58,978 nucleotides of DNA. Origin: Acidimicrobiaceae bacterium. GTDB taxonomy: Bacteria > Actinomycetota > Acidimicrobiia > Acidimicrobiales > Aldehydirespiratoraceae. Within the stretch, counting starts at the first letter, position 1. Each line of letters begins with the position of its first letter. The position numbers were made by a program, and so were the translations under genes. The notes under the pieces were generated by a model. It saw only the letters and a program-made list of their open reading frames with translations, did not search any database and was not told where the DNA came from. The DNA lies in the NCBI GenBank assembly GCA_009837445.1, contig VXTM01000025.1:1-58978 (forward strand), written 5' to 3'. Below, in pieces: positions 53,400 through 58,978 of this stretch.

Positions 53400-55133
53400 A
53401 TGGAAATGAACGGCGGACAAGCCCTCGTCAAAGCCCTCGAGTGCGAGGGCACCGAAGTGGTGTTCGGGCTGCCCGGCGGCGCCATCCTCCCGGTGTACGA
53501 CCCGATCATCGAGTCGCCGGTACGCCACATCCTGGTGCGTCACGAGCAGGGCGCCGGCCACATGGCCGAGGGCTACGCCCACGCCACGGGGCGCCCCGGC
53601 GTGGTGATGATCACCTCGGGGCCCGGTGCCACCAACGTGGTGACTGCGCTGTGCGACGCCTACATGGACTCGGTCCCGTTGGTGTGCATCACCGGCCAGG
53701 TCCCCTACGCCGCCATCGGCACCGACGCCTTCCAGGAGTGCGACACCACCGGTATCACCATGGCGGTCACCAAGCACAACTTCCTGGTCACCGAGGCCCA
53801 GGACATCCCTCGCATCATCCACGAGGCCTTCCACATCGCCACCACCGGGCGGCCCGGCCCGGTGCTGGTGGACATCCCCAAGGACATCGTCGATCCCCGC
53901 AACCCGCGCTCGGCCATGACCTGGTACGAGCCCACCGACGACATCATGGAACTGCCGGGGTACCGCCCGGCCACGGCCGGCGATCCCGAGTTGGTGCGGG
54001 CCGCGGCCGAGCTGATCTGCAAGGCCGAGCGTCCCGTCCTCTACGCCGGCGGCGGGATCCTCAAGGCGCGGGCCGCGGCCGAGCTGCTCGCCCTGGCCGA
54101 GCTGATCGACGTGCCGGTGGTCACCACCCTCATGGCCCGGGGATGCTTCCCCGACAGCCACGAGCTGTGCCTGGGGATGCCCGGCATGCACGGCAACTAC
54201 ACCGCGGTCACCGCCATGCAGCGCTCGGACCTGCTCATCGCGCTCGGGGCTCGCTTCGACGACCGGGTCACCGGGCGCCTCGACGGCTTCGCACCCGACG
54301 CCAAGGTGATCCATGTGGACATCGACGCGGCTGAGCTGGGCAAGGTGCGGGTGCCCGACGTGGCCATCCGGGGCGACTGCAAGCTGGTGATCGCCGAGCT
54401 GGTCGAGGCTGTGCGAGCCTGCGGCGGCGCCGGGGCCCAGCCCGACCGACGGGTCTGGCGCTCGACGATCAGCGGCTGGCAGGAGCGCTACCCGCTGGTG
54501 TACGAGCAGTCCGAGCCGGGCGAGCTGCTCAAGCCCCAGTACGTGCTGGAGGTCCTGCGCGACTCCACGCCCGACGACACCATCGTCACCTCCGGAGTGG
54601 GCCAGCATCAGATGTGGGCCAGCCAGTACTGGCGCTTCGACCACCCCTACACCTGGATCAACTCCGGCGGTCTGGGCACGATGGGCTTCTCGGTCCCGGC
54701 AGCGATCGGGGCCAAGGTCGGGATGCCGGACCGGATGGTGTGGGCCGTCGACGGCGACGGGTGCTTCCAGATGACCGCCCAGGAGCTGGTCACCGCGTCG
54801 ATGGAGCGCATCCCCATCAAGGTGGCCCTGTTCAACAACGCATACCTGGGCATGGTCCGCCAGTGGCAGGAGATGTTCTACGAGGAGCGGTACAGCGAGG
54901 TCTACCTCTCCTATGAGATCCCCGACTACGTGAAGTGGGCCGAGGCCATGGGCTGTGTCGCCCTGCGGGTGGAGTCCCCCGAGGAGGTGGCTCCGGCCAT
55001 CGCCAAGGCCAACGAGATCGACGACCGCCCGGTGGTGCTGGAGTTCCGCAGCTCCGCGGGCGAGAACGTCTTCCCGATGGTCCCCGCCGGCCAGTCCAAC
55101 TCCGACATCGTCGTCGACCCCTCGCAGCGATGA
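53400..55133 (+). CDS. ilvB: Acetolactate synthase large subunit
   Basis: ThDP enzyme condensing two pyruvates (or pyruvate and 2-oxobutyrate), the first common step of valine, leucine and isoleucine synthesis. The 577 residues show EVVFGLPGGAILPVYD, the catalytic Glu region LVRHEQGAGHMAEGYA, TSGPGATNVVTALCDAY, FAD-domain sequence, and the ThDP motif VDGDGCFQMTAQEL ... NNAYLGMVRQWQEMFY. ATG 53400 has GGAGG 7 nt upstream. Its stop overlaps the ilvN start (ATGA). The 201 bp before it contain the leader peptide and hairpin. Confidence 0.97.
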   Translation: MEMNGGQALVKALECEGTEVVFGLPGGAILPVYDPIIESPVRHILVRHEQGAGHMAEGYAHATGRPGVVMITSGPGATNVVTALCDAYMDSVPLVCITGQVPYAAIGTDAFQECDTTGITMAVTKHNFLVTEAQDIPRIIHEAFHIATTGRPGPVLVDIPKDIVDPRNPRSAMTWYEPTDDIMELPGYRPATAGDPELVRAAAELICKAERPVLYAGGGILKARAAAELLALAELIDVPVVTTLMARGCFPDSHELCLGMPGMHGNYTAVTAMQRSDLLIALGARFDDRVTGRLDGFAPDAKVIHVDIDAAELGKVRVPDVAIRGDCKLVIAELVEAVRACGGAGAQPDRRVWRSTISGWQERYPLVYEQSEPGELLKPQYVLEVLRDSTPDDTIVTSGVGQHQMWASQYWRFDHPYTWINSGGLGTMGFSVPAAIGAKVGMPDRMVWAVDGDGCFQMTAQELVTASMERIPIKVALFNNAYLGMVRQWQEMFYEERYSEVYLSYEIPDYVKWAEAMGCVALRVESPEEVAPAIAKANEIDDRPVVLEFRSSAGENVFPMVPAGQSNSDIVVDPSQR

Positions 55134-55660
55134 CCGCCGCGGCCCCTGCTGGCGGCCATGCTGCGCCGGCCGACCGGTTCCACACGATCGTCACCACCGT
55201 GGAGAACAAGCCGGGCGTGCTGGCCCGGGTGGCGTCGCTGTTCGCCCGGCGAGGCTTCAACATCGAGTCGCTGGCGGTCGCCCCCACCGCCGACGAGCGC
55301 TTCAGCCGCATCACGTTCACCGTGGACGTCGCCTCGTCGTCGCTGGAGCAGGTGGTCAAGCAGCTCGACAAGCTCATCAACGTTGTGGAGATCAGCGAGT
55401 TGAAGCCGACGGAGTCGGTCGAGCGGGAGCTGATGCTGGTGACGGTGGCCGTGGACGGGGCCGGCGGGCGCCGCCACGAGCTGCTCGAGCTGGTCGACGA
55501 CTTCCGGGCTTACGTGCTCGACGCCGACCAGTCGCAGATGATGATGTCGCTGGCGGCCCGCCCCGCTCGCCTCGACGAGTTCGAGGAGCGGTTGCGAGCC
55601 TTCGGGATCGTCCAGCTTCAGCGAACCGGCCGGGTCGCCCTGCCCTCGCTGGGCTCCTGA
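55130..55660 (+). CDS. ilvN: Acetolactate synthase small (regulatory) subunit
   Basis: Regulatory subunit that activates IlvB and confers valine feedback inhibition. The 176 residues have an N-terminal ACT domain (HTIVTTVENKPGVLARVASL, ARRGFNIESLAVAPT) and the C-terminal ALS_ss domain (LELVDDFRAYVLDADQS, QRTGRVALPSL). The ATG overlaps the ilvB stop by 4 nt, so both subunits are made in a coupled manner. ilvC follows 57 nt later. Confidence 0.95.
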   Translation: MTAAAPAGGHAAPADRFHTIVTTVENKPGVLARVASLFARRGFNIESLAVAPTADERFSRITFTVDVASSSLEQVVKQLDKLINVVEISELKPTESVERELMLVTVAVDGAGGRRHELLELVDDFRAYVLDADQSQMMMSLAARPARLDEFEERLRAFGIVQLQRTGRVALPSLGS

Positions 55661-55717
55661 TCTGTACCGTCAATCCCGAACACCCCCCCATCCCTACCAA
55701 CACAAGGAGAGGCTCTC

Positions 55718-56749
55718 GTGGCGAACATCTACTACGAGCAGGACGTGGACCGCTCGGCCCTCGCCGGCCGCAAGGTGGCCGTGCTCGGCTACGGATCCCA
55801 GGGCCATTCGCACGCCCTCAACCTGAAGGACTCGGGCATCGACGTGCGGGTGGGCCTGCGCGGCGGCTCCTCGTCGGCTGCCAAGGCCCGCGAGGCCGGG
55901 CTCGAGGTCCGCTCCATCGCCGAGGCCGTGGCTGAGGCCGACGTCACGATGATGCTCATGCCCGACACCGAGATGGGCGCCATCTACGCCGAGCATGTCG
56001 AGCCGAACCTCGAGCCGGGCGAGGCGCTGTTCTTCGCCCACGGCTTCAACATCCGCTTCGGTCTGATCTCCCCGCCGGAGTCGGTGGACGTGTGCATGGT
56101 GGCCCCCAAGGGGCCCGGCCACCTCGTGCGGCGCACCTACGTCGAGGGCGGCGGTGTGCCGTGCCTGGTGGCGATAGAGCAGGACGCGTCGGGCTCGGCG
56201 CTGCCGCTGGCGCTGGCCTATGCCGACGCCATCGGCGGGGCCCGGGCCGGGGTAATCGAGACCACCTTCACCGAGGAGACCGAGACCGATCTGTTCGGGG
56301 AGCAGGCGGTGCTGTGCGGGGGCACCACCGCGCTGGTGCAGGCCGCCTTCGAGACGCTGGTCGATGCCGGCTACCAGCCCGAGATCTGCTACTTCGAGTG
56401 CCTGCACGAGCTGAAGCTGATCGTGGACCTCATGTACGAGGAGGGCATCGCGGGGATGCGCTACTCGGTGTCGGACACCGCCGAGTACGGCGACCTGACC
56501 CGGGGTCCCCGCATCGTCAACGACGCCGTACGGGCCGAGATGCAGCGCATCCTGGCCGAGGTGCAGGACGGCTCCTTCGCGGAGGAGTGGGTGGCCGAGA
56601 GCCGCGGCGGCCGGGCCAACTTCCTGCGCCTGGAGGCGGCCGGCCACGACCACCCGGTCGAGATCGTGGGCAAGGAGCTCCGGGCCATGATGCCGTGGAT
56701 CTCCGCCGGCAAGGCGTCCGTGAAGGAGACCTCAGGTGGACAGGGCTAG
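55718..56749 (+). CDS. ilvC: Ketol-acid reductoisomerase
   Basis: Converts acetolactate to dihydroxyisovalerate using NADPH and Mg2+. The 343-residue length is class I. The Rossmann motif [20 protein letters not shown], the loop [15 protein letters not shown], the metal-site [11 protein letters not shown] and [17 protein letters not shown] are all present. GTG 55718 is preceded by a strong AAGGAGAGG. The final 14 nt overlap the start region of dps. Confidence 0.97.
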   Translation: MANIYYEQDVDRSALAGRKVAVLGYGSQGHSHALNLKDSGIDVRVGLRGGSSSAAKAREAGLEVRSIAEAVAEADVTMMLMPDTEMGAIYAEHVEPNLEPGEALFFAHGFNIRFGLISPPESVDVCMVAPKGPGHLVRRTYVEGGGVPCLVAIEQDASGSALPLALAYADAIGGARAGVIETTFTEETETDLFGEQAVLCGGTTALVQAAFETLVDAGYQPEICYFECLHELKLIVDLMYEEGIAGMRYSVSDTAEYGDLTRGPRIVNDAVRAEMQRILAEVQDGSFAEEWVAESRGGRANFLRLEAAGHDHPVEIVGKELRAMMPWISAGKASVKETSGGQG

Positions 56750-57224
56750 CCAGGCGCCAGCCATCGACATCGGTATCGACGAGGCTGACCGCGTCGCCAT
56801 CGCCGAGGGGCTGTCGAGGCTGCTGGCCGACAGCTACACCCTTTATCTGAAGACACACAACTACCACTGGAACGTGGTGGGGCCGATGTTCAACACGCTG
56901 CACCTGATGTTCGAGGAGCAGTACACCGAACTGGCCTTGGCCGTCGACCAGATCGCCGAGCGCATCCGGGCGCTGGGCGAGCCCGCACCGGGCAGCTACC
57001 GCGAGTTCGCCTCGCTGTCGTCGGTGTCCGAAGAGGACGACCAGCCCGACGCCAACGAGATGATCCGCCGCTTGGTCGCGGGCCAGGAAGCGGTGGTCCG
57101 CACCGCCCGGTCCGTGTTCGCCGCTACCGAGCAGGCCGGCGACGAGGCCTCAGCCGACCTGCTCACCCAGCGCATGCAGGTCCACGAGAAGACAGCCTGG
57201 ATGCTCCGCAGCCTCCTCGCTTAG
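56736..57224 (+). CDS. dps: Dps-family ferritin-like protein
   Basis: Forms a dodecameric cage that oxidises and stores iron with peroxide and, in some members, binds DNA in starved cells. The 162 residues form the four-helix bundle with ferroxidase ligands in [18 protein letters not shown] (His and Trp) and [20 protein letters not shown] (Asp and Glu). The N-terminal extension is short and not lysine-rich, so DNA binding is doubtful. GTG 56736 overlaps ilvC by 14 nt; a slightly later start cannot be excluded. Cotranscription with ilvC is suggested by the overlap. Confidence 0.92.
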   Translation: MDRASQAPAIDIGIDEADRVAIAEGLSRLLADSYTLYLKTHNYHWNVVGPMFNTLHLMFEEQYTELALAVDQIAERIRALGEPAPGSYREFASLSSVSEEDDQPDANEMIRRLVAGQEAVVRTARSVFAATEQAGDEASADLLTQRMQVHEKTAWMLRSLLA

Positions 57225-57285
57225 GTACTTGCCACGTCTGATGGGGCATCGAACCTGACGGACCTCATCGCTGCCGCGCCCTGGG

Positions 57286-57314
57286 TTGAGCGCCACCTCT
57301 CTTGTGTGTATAGT
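57286..57314 (+). promoter_or_regulatory. Promoter of toxin-antitoxin pair
   Basis: TTGAGC (57286-57291), 17-nt spacer, TATAGT (57309-57314), then 6 nt to the antitoxin ATG 57321. It is one of the best -35/-10 matches in the window and again predicts a leaderless mRNA. It lies in the 96-bp gap after dps, which holds nothing else recognised. Confidence 0.65.
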
Positions 57315-57320
57315 ATGCGC

Positions 57321-57542
57321 ATGGCACGGGTGAACGTCTACTTGCCCGATGAACTAGCGGAACAGGCCCGGGCGGCCGACCTCAACGTGTCGGGCCTTGC
57401 CCAGAACGCGATCAGGCGGGCACTCGATGCTCGGGCTGTCAACGACTGGCTGGACGATCTCGCGTCTCTTGAGCCGATTGACATCGACTATGACCTAGTG
57501 AAGCAGGCGGTGACGGCAGCCAAGGACGAGTTTGGCCTCTGA
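57321..57542 (+). CDS. CcdA/VapB-like ribbon-helix-helix antitoxin
   Basis: 73 residues. The N-terminal strand and helix MARVNVYLPDELAEQARAAD, then NVSGLAQNAIRRAL, match a ribbon-helix-helix DNA-binding fold of the CcdA/VapB type. The acidic C-terminus (WLDDLASLEPIDIDYD) would wrap the toxin. ATG 57321 is set by TATAGT 6 nt upstream. The downstream PIN-domain gene overlaps its 3' end. Antitoxins of this kind usually repress their own promoter together with the toxin; the ATGCGCAT palindrome at 57315-57322, on the transcription start, is a possible operator. Confidence 0.8.
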   Translation: MARVNVYLPDELAEQARAADLNVSGLAQNAIRRALDARAVNDWLDDLASLEPIDIDYDLVKQAVTAAKDEFGL

Positions 57543-57975
57543 CAGCGGAGCGCTGGTTCTGGGCCGATCAGCGACTGTGGACGGCAACAGGCTGGTGCTC
57601 GACGCGTCAGCGATGGTCGATCTGCTCCTGGGAGCTCCGCCGACGCTCGCGATCCGCCTGCGTCTGCTGGGTGGTCAGCTCCACACTCCGGCACACTTCG
57701 ATGCCGAGGTGCTCTCGGCGCTCGGTCGTCTCAGCCGCGCCGACATCATTTCTGCCACCGTGGTGCCGGCGCTGCTGCCGAGAGTGCAGAACGCTCGAAT
57801 TCAACGCCATCCAGTCGGGCCGCTACTCACCGGGGCCTGGGGTCGCCGCGGCGACCTTCGGCTAGTCGATGCTCTTTATGTCGAGTTGGCCGAGCGCCTG
57901 GACGCGCCCATCATCTCCACCGACGACCGGCTTGTCGCAGCCGCAGCAAGGGCTGAGAACCCTGCTGTCAGCTAG
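57532..57975 (+). CDS. VapC-like PIN-domain ribonuclease toxin
   Basis: 147 residues with the PIN-domain acidic residues in order: Asp in RLVLDASAMVDLLLG, Glu in HFDAEVLSALGRL, Asp in DLRLVDALYVELAE and Asp in ISTDDRLVAAA. It would cleave RNA, in known cases tRNA or rRNA, when not neutralised by the upstream antitoxin. TTG 57532 overlaps the antitoxin gene by 11 nt; a GTG about 45-60 nt further in, closer to the conserved VLDAS start, is an alternative. The pair sits between dps and a gene on the opposite strand. Confidence 0.82.
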   Translation: MASDSGALVLGRSATVDGNRLVLDASAMVDLLLGAPPTLAIRLRLLGGQLHTPAHFDAEVLSALGRLSRADIISATVVPALLPRVQNARIQRHPVGPLLTGAWGRRGDLRLVDALYVELAERLDAPIISTDDRLVAAAARAENPAVS

Positions 57976-57984
57976 GGCGTCGGC

Positions 57985-58978
57985 CTACTGGAATGAAACG
58001 AACACGATGTTGGGGGACCGCGCCAGCACTTGCTCCGGATTGGCCATCGGGCTGTCCTCGTCGTAGAAGTTCTTCCACCCCCAGTAGAAGCGGTCGGCGT
58101 CGGCCAGGCCGGTCAGTAGGTTCCAGGTGTTGTACTTGGCGGACAGGGAGCCCTGGCCGTCCATGTGGATCAGCACGGCCAGCTCCGGGGGTGTCTCGAT
58201 CTGCTCGCGGTTGGTGATCATGGAGATCCGGAACTGGTGAACGATCAGCAGTTTCTGGGGAAGGTCTTCCTCCCTGACGATGCTGGCCAGCCAGTCCACA
58301 ACCTGGTTGATCTCTGCCGCATCGACCGTGCCGATCTGCTCCAGGTGGACCTCGTCCGGCTTGAGCCTCCACTCCGGATCGAGTGCGAGCCCCACATGGG
58401 GCAGGCGCAGGAACTCCTCGTAGTACCTGGCCTGCGATAGGAAGGTCGATCGCCCGGGCTGAAGATCGAGTACTACGTACACGCCGTTGGCGGCCGCCGT
58501 CTCGATCCAGGGCCTGATTACCTCGCGGTCGGTCATGCTCGAGTAGTCCCCGTCAGCGCCGGGGCCGGCTGAGGCGATGGTGGCGATGATCTCGAAGGTG
58601 GGCAGGATCGCTGATCCGTCGGCCCCGTAGCTCTCGGCTATGGATCGAAGGCGCTCGACGGCCCGCTCGGGACCCTGCTCGCCCAACACACCGAGACCTC
58701 CTGTCGACGGATGGCCGTACATCGCCACCAGGCGGCGACCGGGGCCTTCGTCACCGGTCTCGAACAACGGCTGGTCGCCGCTAGGCAACTCCGCCCAGAC
58801 GAGCGGTGGATCTTCGGGTGGTGGGTCTGCGGGCTGCTCGTCGTCTTGGGGCGGTGTGGTGGTCGTGGTCGGGGGCGGTGTCGTTGTTGTGGGTGGCGTG
58901 GTGGTCGTGGTGGTTGTTGTTGTTGCGGTGGTGGTTGTGGGCGGCGTGGACGTTGTCGTGACAGTGTCGGCTTCGAGG
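57985..58978 (-). CDS. Secreted or surface protein with Thr/Pro-rich linker (5' end outside window)
   Basis: The frame remains open to the right edge, so the N-terminus is missing. The visible N-terminal part is a low-complexity linker of about 40 residues, almost only Thr and Pro, followed by an acidic segment QDDEQPADPPPEDPP and a globular domain of about 265 residues. The domain begins LVAMYGHPSTGGLGVLGEQG and contains NGVYVVLDLQPGRSTFLSQA, VGLALDPEWRLKPDEVHL and KLLIVHQFRISMITNREQ, in a rhythm that suggests a TIM-barrel, glycosidase-like fold. I cannot name a family. A T/P-rich tether implies export to the cell surface. Confidence 0.7.
   Translation of the reverse strand, partial: LEADTVTTTSTPPTTTTATTTTTTTTTPPTTTTPPPTTTTTPPQDDEQPADPPPEDPPLVWAELPSGDQPLFETGDEGPGRRLVAMYGHPSTGGLGVLGEQGPERAVERLRSIAESYGADGSAILPTFEIIATIASAGPGADGDYSSMTDREVIRPWIETAAANGVYVVLDLQPGRSTFLSQARYYEEFLRLPHVGLALDPEWRLKPDEVHLEQIGTVDAAEINQVVDWLASIVREEDLPQKLLIVHQFRISMITNREQIETPPELAVLIHMDGQGSLSAKYNTWNLLTGLADADRFYWGWKNFYDEDSPMANPEQVLARSPNIVFVSFQ

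Overview
The window is a GC-rich chromosomal segment of an actinobacterium. Supporting signs are the prfA-prmC-tsaC-rpiB-glyA-wecA housekeeping run, a MurA with Asp at the fosfomycin-target cysteine, a PASTA protein-kinase homologue, and many flavin-dependent (LLM-type) oxidoreductases. The content would fit the Acidimicrobiia or a related lineage, but that placement is inference. No tRNA, rRNA, CRISPR array, insertion sequence or prophage was seen.

Layout. (1) 0-4 kb: a B12-dependent acyl-CoA mutase in two subunits plus its MeaB GTPase chaperone, divergent from a polyphosphate kinase 2. (2) 4-13 kb: accessory catabolic genes, with a dienelactone hydrolase, a DUF222/HNH nuclease, an NTF2-like protein, a TauD-type dioxygenase, an M28-like peptidase, an LLM oxidoreductase and a sulfatase. 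(3) 13-27 kb: housekeeping genes for translation termination, tRNA modification, serine/glycine metabolism, cell-wall lipid-carrier chemistry, MurA, Fe-S/thiolation genes (NifU-like, cysteine desulfurase, MnmA), a GH15 trehalase/glucoamylase and a rhomboid protease. (4) 27-38 kb: a tightly overlapping nine-gene leftward operon holding a complete branched-chain-type ABC importer (SBP, fused LivH-LivM, LivG, LivF), a tiny membrane protein, a metallo-beta-lactamase-fold hydrolase, a GNAT-like protein, a Rieske-type oxygenase homologue and an LLM oxidoreductase. It is divergent from a TetR regulator and a second LLM oxidoreductase, with an inverted repeat between the two arms. (5) 39-53 kb: ligA, a two-gene restriction-modification locus, a PASTA pseudokinase, gatCAB, a MATE exporter and an OatA-like acyltransferase. 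(6) 53-59 kb: ilvBNC behind a Val/Leu-rich leader peptide and hairpin, then dps, a CcdA/VapC-type toxin-antitoxin pair and a secreted protein cut by the window edge.

Most notable points. The Rieske-type oxygenase in the 27-38 kb operon has lost two of the four [2Fe-2S] ligands and the acidic residue that normally bridges the two metal sites, yet it keeps the mononuclear iron ligands. The 27-38 kb cluster looks like a self-contained, regulated uptake-and-oxidation system for an unidentified compound. The acyl-CoA mutase carries substrate-pocket residues unlike methylmalonyl-CoA mutase. Some two dozen transcription units have a TANNNT-like -10 box 6-8 nt before the start codon, which implies pervasive leaderless mRNAs; this decides many start codons here and reveals short leader ORFs ahead of ilvB, the DNA methyltransferase and the acyltransferase.
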